From contig JAODTK010000411.1 of the NCBI GenBank assembly GCA_026419785.1, positions 186,001 through 250,000 on the forward strand: a stretch of DNA of 64,000 bases, in the 5' to 3' direction. This stretch comes from Sclerodactyla briareus. Taxonomy: Eukaryota > Echinodermata > Holothuroidea > Dendrochirotida > Sclerodactylidae. Below, piece after piece: positions 11,961 through 24,123 of this stretch. Within the stretch, counting starts at the first letter, position 1, and every line of letters starts with the position of its first letter. The notes beneath the pieces are model-generated. The model was not told the DNA's origin. It ran no database searches and saw nothing but the letters and a program-made list of their open reading frames with translations. The position numbers and the translations under genes are program-made.

Positions 11961-13704
11961 AACGTTATAATTAATTGATAAGCAATGAAAGGATTGGTGG
12001 AACGCCTGATGCAAAAGCATATAGGACTGTAAATCAAACATTTCCCCGGGCATATTTAATTAGGCATATGTCAGTCGGTGCCGACAACATGTGGTTACCG
12101 ATACTAGTTCCGCAGATTTGACGTCTCTACCAGGCAGCTTGGCATCTTTTCGAGTGCATGCGTAACATGCTTGACTGTAAAACATTGAAGCATGCTTGGA
12201 TCATATTAGACACATGGTGTTGCTATATATCAGGCTGGTGTAGAGAGGACAATTCATGAGTCATAGAGGAAAATGGTGATGCTAATCTACTCATATCATT
12301 GGATTCGCATTTTAAGAGAAAAAAAAATCGGCGATGATAGATTATTCTCAATTTGGGAGATAATTAAATCCACAACATTTGCAACAAAACCTATGACCAA
12401 GGAGGTTATGTAAACAACAACATCATTTTCTATCACTGTGACAATGAAGTAGTCAACTCGTCCAACAAAATGGAGAGCAAGTTGTAGAAAATGTTTTTCT
12501 ATAGATGAACCGTACATGACTAGAACTGGATTGCTCCCGTCCCCTATATCAGCGTGTGTCGTTGACCAAATCAGCAGCGACGGCTTCGTTCAGCTGGTCA
12601 GGGCATCTCACTTAAATATGGAATAACGGCTCATCACACCTTATTAGCCGTTGATCTATCGGTGTGTATTCGACAGAATTTTGATTATTGAACCACATTC
12701 CACGATATGTGAGTCGATCGTAAATGGACAGCTACTAGGCTGGACCCACGGTAGATGAACGAAACTGATATCGAAACTCGAAAAACTGTATTGTTTTTGT
12801 GGTTCAGCTCTTGAGGGAAGGAAATAGACGAACAAGAATAACAATGCATGTGTGTATATATATTTAGGAACACATGCCTGTTCAAATGAGTGCCACTGGT
12901 CGCTGTGAATGGCGCTGCAATTATTTGCCAAGATAGGTTCGAATATCTTGGAGTTCCTCCTCATGAAAAAACCATTGGACATGAGCAGTTTTCCTCAAAA
13001 ATACCATGCCTGCAAGGTGGCAGCTCCAATTTTCATCGTCAGAGCGTATGAGAGCCTGTCACAAAAATAACGCAAAACAAATATTCGTCTCATTGGTCAT
13101 TTTCAGTATTTTCCCGACCAAGACCATTATCCCCTTCAACTCATTTCGATGCGTGGGCATAGTGGACAACGAAGTCCCATATTATCCGGGTCCTAATCAG
13201 TGGCGAACAGTATCCTGTGCATAAACCAAAATGGACCAATGACCAGCACCAGTAACTGAAAGACATGTTGTAAGTGCCAATGTCACATTACGATTTACGG
13301 TCTCAGTGGCGGTTTTTTTTTTTTTTTTTGTTGAACTTCCAGATACCGACAACACGATCGTTACAACTAGGCGATCGTGCAGTTACTGGACTGACCCTAA
13401 GAGATGAAATGCCCTATAATCTGTTGAAATGAAGAATCGTAACGACGTCAAATTCGTAGAGTAGCCTATAAAACACATTCATTCCAAAGGTCTCCAGTGT
13501 TCGTCCATGAATGCAACGTATAATGATGAGCACCATATACATTGGACGAGCTCAAATTCCAAATGGGATTTATCCGCGAACCGCTAGGGTGAAAATTAAT
13601 CGCGGCTGGAATCAGATCTGTCTATGCATTTCTGATAGCGCCACAGTTCCGGAAGAATCGCCGTAGCTCGGGAAAATTCGCCGTGACTGTTGACCTTCTT
13701 ACAG
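11961..13704. other. Mostly unique DNA, no gene recognised
   Basis: No clear repeat copy or known protein domain is visible. A poly-T run lies at about 13313-13330. Short open frames at 12296-12517 and 12656-12982 (minus) and 13006-13224 (plus) have no recognisable features. Confidence 0.4.
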
Positions 13705-13881
13705 TTGAGGCCCTATTCACGGGAAAAAATGGTCAAGAATGACGAATTGGCAGCGAGCACTGCCAATTCGTGTGGGAGTTCTGACATGCCATCCGTTCGC
13801 TTGTACCGGAGTGAAAATATGTGGCATTCATTGACGAGTCCTTCCCTGGCAAAGCCAACCCTGAAAGCTAACGAAACATGA
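13705..13881 (+). CDS. Candidate terminal coding exon, unknown protein
   Basis: A good acceptor (GTTGACCTTCTTACAG) is followed in phase 0 by 58 codons to TGA. The peptide begins LRPYSREKMVKNDELAASTA, contains SDMPSVRLYRSENMWHS, and ends KPTLKANET. The hydrophilic, Ser/Lys/Asn-rich composition resembles a cytoplasmic tail. No family is recognised and no upstream exon is identified. A perfect 12 bp inverted repeat lies inside it (13742-13771), so an RNA-hairpin origin is an alternative. Confidence 0.33.
   Translation: MRPYSREKMVKNDELAASTANSCGSSDMPSVRLYRSENMWHSLTSPSLAKPTLKANET
13742..13771. repeat. Perfect 12 bp inverted repeat with 6 nt loop
   Basis: The left arm ACGAATTGGCAG (13742-13753) and right arm CTGCCAATTCGT (13760-13771) are exact reverse complements separated by CGAGCA. 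It would form a strong short hairpin in DNA or RNA of either strand. Confidence 0.85.
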
Positions 13882-14518
13882 TTGGTCGTTTACTGACAAT
13901 CGATATATTCAATCACTATTGGAAATACAACGTTTACCACTGCTCAGATCAAAAGGTCCAACGCGCACGTTCAGTTAACCATCGAGAATTAACTGGAAAA
14001 CATATCTTTCGGTATCCCATCGTCTGTCCTTGTTTTCCGGTCCCATAAATGTTGTCTAAATCGAAACTGTTCCATTATCTGATAACTTTCTATCACCCCT
14101 ATTCTTCCGCAATGCCCGATCTTCTTCTAGTCCGACCGATACGCTCATGCCCTTCATCCGACTCCTGCGACCCGAGCAGCTGTGAGCAGTGCAGGCTGAA
14201 GTCATAGTGACGGAGAACTGGCGTGTTCTATCAGCGGCGCCAGACCCAGGTTGGATATTACGTGGGAAATAGTCAAGTCGGGCTCCTGTTCAGGTCGGGA
14301 GCCAGTCCGCGGCGTAACTGCGTGAGGCGGGAAGGACTCGTAGTGAGTATCAGTATACGGTCGGGGATGCGGGCAATCCGCTCTGTCGGTGTGTTGCGCG
14401 CGGCCACGTATCCCTGGATGACGCATCGTGATTATCGAGCCAGGTATTCTAAACTTATTGACCAGTTACACTGTGATGATGACGTCAAAATTCGCAATGT
14501 TGGAAAGTATATCGCTTC

Positions 14519-14550
14519 CGGGGGTGGTGGGGGGGGGGGGGGAGGGGGAA
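14519..14550 (+). repeat. Poly-G tract
   Basis: A run of G with few interruptions creates the poly-Gly and poly-Pro translations of the flanking open frames (14223-14600 and its complement). I consider those frames unreliable for that reason. The tract could form a G-quadruplex. Confidence 0.8.
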
Positions 14551-14689
14551 TAGGGAAGAGAATGATAATTAAACGAGTGAATCGGAGTGGGACCCTATGA
14601 CACCAACATATACGGTGCGTGTACCCGAACAGTACACAGGGGGTAGAAAATAAGCAGGTCTTACTTTTCCGATATGATGGTTCCAGATG

Positions 14690-15150
14690 GTGGCCCGGGG
14701 GTGCCCTGGGGTCCATCATGTGCGCTTACGCAAAATGCTTCTTCTCTTAGGGAATTTGAATGCACAGTGCTGACATTCAGTCTTAATGATGACCTACTGA
14801 CTCAGTGTTCAGGAACTTGTGTCCAAGGTACCGCTTGGGGCCGAGGACCCATTATGAAAAATTTTCACACAAAGGTACTGAAAATGTTCTCCTCCCACAA
14901 GCGTCAATTGATAATGAGTTACATGTAATAGTCCTTGTGCAAGAGGGACCATTGGGGTTTCCGGGAATTTTGGCTCACGGGCCCAGTTTGGGACCTAGGC
15001 CCATTCATATGAAATACCAGCAAAATCCTGTATCGCCTACAAATTTGTTGCACAGTGCTCACGTTCGGTCATAATGATGGCCTTTATAATAGAGTACCTG
15101 CAGAATGTCCAGCGGATTTAGGAACCAAGCCCCAGTGTGGGTCCTGTGGG
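14690..15150 (+). repeat. Imperfect duplication, about 290 bp apart
   Basis: CACAGTGCT.AC.TTC.GTC.TAATGATG occurs at about 14763 and again at about 15052. GGTAC/GGACC...GGCCCATTAT/GGCCCATTCAT blocks recur in step with it. This is an internal duplication of a non-coding element. Confidence 0.5.
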
Positions 15151-15849
15151 CCCATCATCTGTGTTCATGCGTGTTCAAGTCTTGTTAATATTGTTTCTAG
15201 AGCAAGTTTATGGTTGATATTGTGATTTTGTCGTTCTTTTCAGCGCATGAGCCTCGAATAATGCGCATATAGTATTAACAGTGTAATAATAATAATGTGA
15301 AATTAGGCAAGATGCTTAAAGTTCTGCGACTTTTGGTGCCACCAGTGTGATATTTTTATAATGATGGTAAACAGTCACACTTTAGGTTGAATTTCTTATC
15401 AAAGACCCAAAATGTCTATGTGATGTTAGTTCAGACTTCTTTTCAGTAGGTAATTCCGTGGGAGTTATATAGAGGGCTTGTGCCGTTGCGGCCTAAAGCT
15501 CTAAAGCTGTCATCACTGATGTCGTTGAAGTACATACGAGTACACGGATTTGAGACTTTCAACCTAACGGGATTCAGGTGTGATTGCCACATTACCCATG
15601 TAGTAGCTAAATTCAAATTGAAATTTGAGAAAGAAAACTCTGGCATTTGCATCAGGGAACTGGGTCGCTTTTGGACTTCGTTTCAGTGAGAATAGTGCGA
15701 CGGCTGAGATCGATGTTTCGACAAAATTCTTTAACAAAGATTAGATTTAACTCGGTCGTGAAACACAAAGTGGGTCCCTGAGCACCGAGTGGAAACAGTT
15801 TCGATACACTATCTCTTTCGGATTTTCAGAATCATGTGCGAACGAGTAG

Positions 15850-16131
15850 CGAGGAGGACACCATCGGGCAGAGACACCGATCCAGGGAAGAGGGCAGAGA
15901 GGAACAATCGGGCCGAAAGGATGGCTGATAGTGCTGATTGTGGTGATAGTGGTTTTGGTAACGTTCGCGGCAATCGTCTTTTTTGCGACAACCTATCGCA
16001 GCTACTTTCGCCTCCGCGGCCAACCGAGGTATTACATTCATCTACCGATTTCAAGTTATGTAAGAGGATGCTTATGTATACTGATTAACCCGCTTTGGGC
16101 TACAGCAGCACGCTATTTCCAGCAATATTAG
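15850..16131 (+). CDS. Open segment with a strong membrane helix, doubtful gene
   Basis: The plus frame is open from 15850 to a stop at 16131. About 20 polar residues are followed by WLIVLIVVIVVLVTFAAIVF (roughly residues 25-44) and then basic residues (YRSYFRLRGQPR). That is the layout of a single-pass membrane protein with a cytoplasmic basic anchor. There is no in-frame ATG before the helix, so it would need splicing from upstream, and the possible acceptor (AACGAGTAG) is weak. A competing frame starts at an ATG at 15921. Family unknown, and coding status doubtful. Confidence 0.22.
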   Translation, partial: RGGHHRAETPIQGRGQRGTIGPKGWLIVLIVVIVVLVTFAAIVFFATTYRSYFRLRGQPRYYIHLPISSYVRGCLCILINPLWATAARYFQQY

Positions 16132-16139
16132 AAATAGAA

Positions 16140-17103
16140 AAGCATTACAGTAATTTGTTTGATTTAGGCAGAGGTAGTTTCTATGGGGTTCTGGCCCATT
16201 TGGCCTTTCCAACAAAATGAATGACTCTCTTTCACCCAAAAGCCAGAAAGTATTCTTGGTATTGACTACTTGGGCAGGTCGAATGTATCTGAGGTCAATA
16301 GAGGTTGATATTATGAACTTCAGTAGGCTTGACCTGACCCCACTATAGCGGCTGAAACGAAAAAATTGGTATGTCGTGCCTCATACTGAGAATACTGGGA
16401 CATGGTCCCCATTGCTTGGATCAGGGCAAAAAGTCATCTGGAATGAACTAAACATCAGCAATCAAGGAATCACCAATATGACCATGGGCCTAAACAAGAT
16501 GAGAGGTGTCAACGTATGTAAACCAGTGAACACGATAAGGCCATAATGCTCGATCCAATCAAGTCGACATTTGATGAGCCGACTGACGCTGAGGGTACAA
16601 GAAACCGTATTGTGTTGTATTGTTTTCGGTAAAGAAATGGTAGAGTGTTAGGGGTTTGATGTTACGATATATTGCTTGTGAATACAGTTGTACCTAACTA
16701 GGTTTGGCCAAAATTATCGCATGGTTGACAAAACTGACCCTCATGACCCCCATCGGATGATCAAAGCTCCATACTGAGTGTGAAATATCCCATATAGAGT
16801 GCATTCAACGTATTGTTGGGGTTGCGTCAAAGGTCACCTGAGGTTGACAGAGGTCAAGACCTGATACGATATTGACGATAAGTCCATAATGTTCATGATC
16901 AAAATGGTATTTGTTTTACAGCTTTCTTCTGAGGAGTGCAAAAAATTGTTCTATTTTTTGTTAGAGGAATATGTGCAGTCATGACAGTATGTATGGATCT
17001 ATGAGGTATGTGTGCACTCATAAACACTGACCTTAGGCGCACTAAATCTGTTAGGGCGACAGGCCACCTCGTTGCGCTCGGCAGCACCCGGAGGCGATTA
17101 TTA
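16140..17103. repeat. AGGTCA-type repeat debris
   Basis: The segment contains repeated GGTCA/TGACC words and the block GGGACATGGTCCCCATTG (about 16399) that recurs at 17420 and 23680. ATGCTC-ATCAA text at about 16546 and 16890 repeats within the segment. It appears to be decayed copies of the dispersed repeat found in the duplicated block, with no gene. Confidence 0.5.
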
Positions 17104-17877
17104 GCAGTAGGCTTCCTGAAACATCGTTTACATAGACGTTACGTTCGATTTGCGCGCCTTGAGAGGGCAGTAGGAGCGCGCCTGTGCCCCACGTGATTCC
17201 AGAGGGTTAGAAGGCGCCTTCAGAGACGAGAGTGGGCGCTGCATTAACGGGTATTTCCAAGTACGCGTTAAGGATAGTGATTATGAGTGGGCGGGTTGGA
17301 TGATGTATGTATGGATGTATGTTTATGTACGTATTGTATGTATGTATGTTGTAGTATGGGATGTAATGTAGTATGACGCATAGGTTGTTATGTTGTGGAG
17401 TGAAGCAAAATTAGTGTGATGGGCACATGCCCCATTGTTTCGAGGTCAGGGCAACGGTCATATGAGTCCGAAATTCTCGTTGTTTTCAACGATCATTCAA
17501 AAATGCCTGTGTGTTTTTCGTGTCAATCAAGTTGGATTTGTTATGCAGCTTTCTGCAAATTGATAACTGACCACACAGATCCGTCCCGTCTCATTTTTCT
17601 GTCTTGAGGTAACTTGTCACACTGCCCCCCCCCCCTCTTTACCACTGGCTACGTCACTGGAACATCTAAATTGAGTCTGTTGCCATGTCATACGTTTCAC
17701 TTCGTGTGCTAATTCTTGATTCTTTTCTTGATGACTCACTCAATAGAAGGCTGGGTTTGGTGTTGTCAATTTTGTTGACTAAGTCGAGGTCATTCTAAGG
17801 GATCTGTTGATTAGTGCCTAAACCCCATTGTGACTGGTTCCTGAGCTATTCGCCAGGGGTTAGTCTTCAACCGAGTG

Positions 17878-18075
17878 GGTTTGCACAGTTGTTAGAGCGT
17901 CGCTCCACCCGGGTCATTACAAAGCCTTGAAAAACGGTACTGTGGCCTTCCCTTTAGGCGCTCAGCACGAGAGATTGAGCAGGGACACCGAGGAGTAGGC
18001 AATTTGAAGTTTCGCTCTGTGTGACTTCTCCCTCCCACATTGAGGTACCGCCAAAGTAGCATAAAACTTCAGTAT
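17878..18075 (+). mobile_element. tRNA-derived SINE family S1 (copy in unit 1)
   Basis: The tRNA-like head contains GTTGTTAGAGCGTCGCTC (A-box-like) and CCCGGGTCATTAC. The body contains GGCGCTCAGCAC, GGGA..GAGGAGTAGGC, TCTGTGTGACTTCTCCCTCCCACATTGAGGTAC. The same body occurs at 29585-29800 and 46605-46790. The exact partner copy at 24124-24321 comes from the block duplication. Short length, a tRNA-like promoter and a shared body indicate a RNA-polymerase-III SINE. Confidence 0.6.
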
Positions 18076-18477
18076 CCTTCTTGACCTTGAAATGGATCGT
18101 TCTCATGCTCGGCCAGTATATTATTTAGGAAAAAAAAGCTGATAACTCTGTGAACAAGATGAGTCTAGATGCTTGATCCACTAAGTCTTAGATTGATGGT
18201 GCCTCCTATGTTTATGTACAAATCCGCTGTTTTTTCCTTTCTGGAGAGTGTCATTTCTGTGACAATGGAAATAAAATTGTAACTGTTCCTCCATAGCGAA
18301 TTCGAATGTATGATGTGATTTCTTTCGTACAATACACTAACTCTTGTGAACCTTTACAATGATAATCACTAGTTTGCTGTTTAGATCTAATACCGACAGA
18401 CGAACATTAATATTTTTGTCTCGCCTAATGAAAAATTCTGATTCTGGAAAAAGGATGACTTAGCCCATCCTATGGGC

Positions 18478-18520
18478 GTGTGTGTGTGTGTGTTGTGTGT
18501 GTGTGTGGGGTGTTTGTGCG

Positions 18521-18566
<46 letters not shown>

Positions 18567-18660
18567 GGGCGTGTGGTGCGTGTGTGGTTTGTGTGTGTGC
18601 GTGTTCGCGTGTTGTGTGTGTGTGTGCGTATGTGTGTGTGTGTGTTTGTTGTGTTTGTGG
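18478..18660 (+). repeat. GT microsatellite, interrupted
   Basis: Long GT runs are broken by GC, GG and TT steps. Open frames of alternating Val-Cys or His-Thr on both strands are artefacts of this repeat. Confidence 0.95.
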
Positions 18661-18899
18661 AACCTTTTCCCTCCGTGAGCCGATATCTTCGAACGGCAAG
18701 TGCACATTGCGACAACATTTCAGGTAAGCTCGTGGTTGGGTAGACACGATCTGATTAGATTTTGGCACGCAAGTCACTGCTTAAGTAAAGGTAATTGGCC
18801 TATTTTTATGTATTATTGTTTAGGCTCGTGAGCAAGATTACGATGAACCGCAGATGCTATGGTGCCTCAGTTTGGCACATGATGCGGATATTAGGTGCT

Positions 18900-20160
18900 G
18901 AATGATTAGATTTTCAGCGTAAAATAGCGACTGTTCATCAAAGTCAATATCGGGGTCAAGAACTTGTTTTTTGCCATAACATGGAACCAAATGTCTGCCG
19001 AGGTTGGGAGATGCACCATTGGTGAGTTCACTCGTTGACCTCCTCTGTGTGACCTGACCTCAAATTTTGACCTTACCATATTATGTGCCGAATCAAATTT
19101 GTTCGTTGCCAGTTTTCGGATTTCAAAGGTACCTTGCCGATCGAAATGGACCATAATTGACCCCATGTGACCTTTGTGTGCGAAGATATCAGAGTCCAAA
19201 TTTTCTTTGAAATTTTAGTGCAGTAGGGTGTTCATAGTGATTTGTCACATGTGATTTTAAATCGCAGGTCAAACTAACCCTGATATGAGTTCAGAAAGGT
19301 CAAAGGTCAAATATCGAATGAATGTGCTTATTTTTAGAGTTACCGGGCAAAGAAAATAAAACTGTCAATTTTTGGGTATTGGTTGACAGAGCTCGGTGTG
19401 CTGAATAACTAAACAACTCTCTCTTCAAATCGGCACTCGTTTCTCAAGGTACAAGGGTTCAAAGGTTGGTTTTGATGGAATAGCATTTCGGCAGTAACTT
19501 TGGGATACATAAAACTCTTGTAGGAACTGCGTCATCTCATTGAGAGTACATTTTTCAATACACTGACATGTCTCAAGGTCATCAAGGTCACTTATGGACA
19601 TAAAACGCCAAATAGTCTGTGTTACGCACAACTTCCAGTGACTGTTTCCGAAGGTCTTAAGGTCAATTTGGGTCACAAACTAGTTTTTTGGCCAATAGCA
19701 TGGGAACCAAATGTCTGCCGAGGTTGAGGTTACGCCATTGTGACCACTCGTTACCTCCATCGTGTATACCTATGCGAGTTACAGGCAAGGAAATGAAAAT
19801 GTCAATTTCTTTGATATATTACAGAGCTCTGTGTGCTGATTACACGAAACAAACCCGCTTCAATCAGGCACTCTGTTTTCTCAGTTACAGAAGGGGTTCG
19901 ACGTTGGTTTTGATACCTTTTTGGCTATAGCAGAGCAGGATACTTGACAAACGTAATGCTTGTCGGACTGGGTACTTTTTCCATACAACTGCAGGTCATC
20001 AAAGGTCAATTAGGGGTAAACCAAAACTAGATTTGTCTTACATAGAACCAAATTTCTCCGAGGTTGGAGATTGCGCCATTGTGACCCATTCGTTGACCCT
20101 CGTCTGTGTTGACCTTTGACCTCAATGTGACCTCTCCATTCTTGGGCCGAATAAGATATT
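18900..20160 (+). repeat. AGGTCA-rich repeat with perfect DR1 sites
   Basis: Two to three diverged units of GGAACCAAATGTCTGCCGAGG...GCGCCATTGTGACC and GTGCTTATTTTTAGAGTTACCGGGCAAAG are related to the 6240-10200 array. The unit contains AGGTCA A AGGTCA at 19297-19309 and TGACCT T TGACCT at 20110-20122. Both match the direct-repeat-1 consensus bound by RXR-type nuclear receptors. The exact copies in unit 2 lie at +6248. Confidence 0.7.
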
Positions 20161-20729
20161 CGGGTACATACCCTGTATACATAGGTCTTGTTAGCGAATA
20201 ACCGTGCGTGCGAGATGCCGAGGGTGCATTGAATAACTTTCTCCCCTTTGACGGTGACAAAACAAAATATCTTGACGTATTGCTAGTGCGCGAGGGGGCG
20301 TTGAACGCAAGGATGTACGTAGTTAGGCAGATGTGAGATGCGGCCATGACCACCAGCTTGGGTGGATTCCACACGAGGTAGGACTTGAACAGTATCTTAA
20401 TTTATCTTAAATTGGTTCGAAGGGATGGAGACAAGTTCCCTACAGCAAAATAGACCTGACTAGCATGGAAATGGCACTGAGTATGATCCGGTAATGATGG
20501 CCGCATCATGGCCAATTTATCCCTGGAATATTTTCCTATTGAGCATTACTCCCTATTCTGAGTTGCTAGGTGTTTTATGGCCCTTTCACATTATTATACA
20601 GATATTTATTTCTGAAATATCACCTTCCCTCGCAAAATTATATTTCCACATTCCTACGCATCCTACCACATCCGTCCACTCTTGGAACCCTAAACCGAAG
20701 CTTTTGTATCACATTTGATTTGTATTTTT

Positions 20730-21000
20730 TGGGGGTGTCGGATATCCTTGCGGTGAGAACAAAGTGTGATGTGGTCTGTCAGTTATATGAGATGACATTA
20801 ACAGACTAAGTGACACCTACTCCATTTATGTTTGACACTATCACATTTATTTTGGAGCAATGTTGAAATTTTATACAAACTTTCATACAATTTATTATTT
20901 GCTTGGCATTTTCAAGTGGCCCCACCCCTATGACTCATCCTATATAGCCGATGGCGGCCCACCTTACATTTTTATAACCACATCACGGTGACAATGCTTG
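20730..21000 (+). repeat. Dispersed repeat R3 (pairs with 40715-40990)
   Basis: Collinear words are shared with 40715-40990: GGTCTG, TTATTTGGAGCA, ACTTTCATAC/ACATCAACATA, TTTTCAA.TGGCCCCACCCC, ACTCAT.C, and CC.ACATTACATTTTTATAACCACAT. A unit 2 copy lies at 26978-27248. Confidence 0.6.
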
Positions 21001-21129
21001 GCATTTTTAACATTTTGCGACAAGGTGTGTATCTTCAAGGGTGTTCAAGGACAAGGTGTTACAAAGTTTGGATATCACCTACAAGATAGCAGAATCCTAC
21101 ACAACTTCGTGTTCTTGATAATTTCCTGT

Positions 21130-21509
21130 GTTATCCCTCGTTTCAAAACAGCTCGAACAGACAGTTTTGTCGAGGACTTACAACGGCGAAGGAAGTATGT
21201 GTGAAACCATCGAATGCAATGACTCCGTGTCGACAAAGACTGCCGATGCTCCCTCAATTGTCCAGTCGACCACTGCAGTCCGTTCTAATCCCCCATTTAT
21301 CTCTCGATTCCGAAGAAAGAGCGAGCGTGCTCAGTGTAAGCTGCAAAGACGGTCCGGTGGCAAGACAACCATTAGAAAACTACTCAAAACTGGTGCGAAT
21401 CACAGCACGAATACCTCCTGCTTTATATCCAAAAGAAAAAGAACTATTTCTGCGTAAAAATGCGTGTTCAAAAATTAGCGAAGAGAAATACGCGAGGGAC
21501 GCTCAGTGA
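21130..21509 (+). CDS. Coding-like segment in unit 1, uncertain
   Basis: Two overlapping plus frames stay open (21128-21457 and 21201-21509). The longer one reads PLQSVLIPHLSLDSEERAS then LENYSKLVRITARIPPALYP and ends KYARDAQ. It has moderate, protein-like composition but no recognised family. In unit 2 (27376-27738) the same frames break after 27678, exactly where the identical core ends, so the downstream reading depends on unreliable sequence. It may be an exon, an old element ORF or chance. Confidence 0.2.
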
Positions 21510-21839
21510 AAGATGACATCAGAAATATCTGCAGAGATACGATTGTTGGGTCTTATCAGAAAGACTCTCGAAGATGAGGGGACGAATGTCGATGGCTGTG
21601 TTCCTGAATTGGGTTCATAGCAATGAAGGATGCTGCTCGGGTGGAAAAGTTGATGATTACAAATTCAGTTGCGGTGTGGGAGGTTTCACGTAATGATCCC
21701 GGAGGTTTCTCTTTGGAGACCCGCGTGTAGTGACTCATGGCGTACTCGGACATCCAGTATAGGACCAAGATAACACAAAACTGGACGGGTCGAGAGCTTG
21801 AATTGACGTGCATGGGTCAGCAGCTCACGTTTTGAACGG

Positions 21840-22035
21840 TGGTAATCCTGTCCTGTGCAAGTCGTTGGACGCTGTATCCTACCAGACCTGGGTGATCAGA
21901 TCATACCATTTCGACACAGGCCGGAAGGCTGGGGTTCCGAAACCCAGTCCACCCAACGACTCCCGAGGTGGGACCATGTTGCATACTCGCTGAGATGTCT
22001 GTTAATAAACCAGACATAGGCGTCACTCGCGTTGC
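21840..22035 (+). mobile_element. Second tRNA-like SINE (S2), unit 1 copy
   Basis: AGTCGTTGGACGC is followed by GGGTGATCAGATCATACCA, CAGGCCGGA.GGCTGGGGTTC.GA..CCCAGTC (a B-box-like GGTTCGATCCC in the better-preserved unit 2 copy at 28090-28290), CGACTCCCGAGGTGGGACATGTTGC.TACTCGCTGATGTCTGT.TAAACCAGA, and CGTCACTCGCGTTGCGCAGTCAGGTCA. The distance between the A-like and B-like boxes is longer than in a tRNA, so the class is tentative. Confidence 0.4.
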
Positions 22036-24123
22036 GCAGTCAGGTCAAAAGGTCACCTCAAGTAATTTCAACATGTTATAATACATACATTGGAAATTTT
22101 AGGTCAGCATAAGAATGAAATTCTTCACTAGAGTTATCTACTCAGTAAAGGATTCCTTCGTCACCCTTATACTACTTCGATCATTATTCATATCCAGTCG
22201 TGACCACATCGTCCGCCCTGATAGAATTGTTTTCGCCTTCCTTTGAACAGCCGCAATCGATGGAATGACTGGGCTAGTTCGCGGTCATAAGTGCGCAAGT
22301 TAACAGTTCAGTCAGGTCTTGCAATCCGGGGTACAGACCAAATTCCCCCCTTTGCGTACCAGTACGAACTATTCAAAAGACACTCTTGAAAAACAACATA
22401 GATCACATTCCCACTGGGACGTTAGTGACGTTGAGTATATACAAATGTTGCGGTTCGTTAAGGACAGCTAGTAATTCTCCTCAGGGGAGTCTTTGAGGGT
22501 TTTTTTGACACATTTATCATTAATAAACCATCGAATTCCACATATGCACGGGCTACATTGGAGACTTCGGCCTACGAAAAAACATCACATTGCTGAGAGC
22601 AATATCGGAGTAATGTTTCGCTAAAATAGGTGATGATTCGGAGTAACGCCCATGTGTCGTAACTGCGTAAACCGATTATTGATTGCAACGGGATGAGTAT
22701 TTCCATGTGTGCGTATTGCGTGATGATGCGCAATACGTGCTGGGCGAGACCCGAACGCTACATGTAGCGTCGAATAGCATTTCGCAGATATCCGGAGAGG
22801 GAAGAGGGGAATTCCCTACTAGGTGTGCTCACTTACTAATGATTTTACACGTGGTTGCCTATGCAACCTACAATCTTCTGGCATCTTGTCAATAGTTGTG
22901 TTCATACGTTTTATCCTGTGTTGTTTAAGTTGCTGGAACAATAGGTTTAGGCTGAACTTAAACACACAGACAAAGCCGAGGTTTTTACCATAGTCAAATT
23001 CCTGAAGTCAGTTTCTTTTCAGGCATTGTGTTGCAACAAAATGTGGAGATATTTGTGAGTACTCGGAACAAGGAAGAAAAAAGGAATGTCTCTCTTTCCA
23101 GTACTGTTCGTACGTTCTATTACCTGTGTTGTTTTATCTTAACGATAAAGTTTGGGTAAAACCTAACAAAGGCTGAGTTTTTCCCCGTTGGTTAACATTC
23201 CTCTGAACTTTGTTTTCAGGCAATGTGTTGATTGAAACGAAACAGCAACACCACACCACCAAACCCCCTGTGACCAACGAAAATGTGAAGACACAATTTT
23301 TATAGGTATTCATGTTTGTTGTTACTGTGGAAGAAAAAAGTGTGAGTGCGAATTGTTTCACTGTGCAGTAGGCTTCCTGAAACATCGTTTACATAGACGT
23401 TACTTTGAGTGCGCGCCTGATGAGAGCCATTAGGACGCGCCCTGTGCCCCACGTATGCCCGAAGGGTGAAGGCGCCTTCCCCAGAGACGATATTGGGGCG
23501 CTGCATTAACGGGATTCCAAGTACGCGTAAGGAAGTGATTATAGTTGCGGGTTTTATGTAGTATGAGGTATGTAATGATGTATGTATGTTGTATGTTGTA
23601 GGTAGTAATGTATTGTATTGTCTGATGTATGACGCAGAGGTTGTTTGGTGTTGGGATGCAGCTCACATTATTGTGATGGGCAGATGGTCCCCATTGTTTC
23701 GAGGTCAGTTCAAAGGTCATCTGAGTCCGAAATTCTCGTTGAAAACGATCATTCAAAATGCCTGTCCAATCAAGCGTTGGGATTTGTTAGGCAGCTTTCT
23801 GCAACTTGATAACTTACCCCACCGATCCGTCCCGTCTCATTTTTCTGTCTTGAGGTAACTTGTCACACTGCCCCCCCCCCCCTCTTTACCACTGGCTACG
23901 TCACTGGAACATCTAAATTGAGTCTGTTGCCATGTCATACGTTTCACTTCGTGTGCTAATTCTTGATTCTTTTCTTGATGACTCACTCAATAGAAGGCTG
24001 GGTTTGGTGTTGTCAATTTTGTTGACTAAGTCGAGGTCATTCTAAGGGATCTGTTGATTAGTGCCTAAACCCCATTGTGACTGGTTCCTGAGCTATTCGC
24101 CAGGGGTTAGTCTTCAACCGAGT

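Larger units (their letters stand above)
17104..23364 (+). repeat. Tandem 6.2 kb block, unit 1
   Basis: The unit begins at GCAGTAGGCTTCCTGAAACATCG and ends where the same text restarts at 23365. It contains, in order: GTAT-rich sequence, a SINE (about 17878-18075), a GT microsatellite (18478-18660), AGGTCA-rich repeats (18900-20160), a segment related to 40715-40990, a possible coding-like segment (21130-21510), and a second tRNA-like SINE (21840-22035). The core 17578-21430 matches unit 2 apart from one base in a C run. The second 1-base difference is in the TCTT/TCTTT after the GT tract. Confidence 0.9.

Noticed and set aside
14223..14719. Open frames on both strands around the 14519 G tract
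   Set aside because: Both depend on the homopolymer for length and neither shows a domain.
18387..18777. Long open frames with Val-Cys or His-Thr repeats on both strands (also 24634-25079)
   Set aside because: They are translations of the GT/AC microsatellite in all frames, with no start context or splice support.
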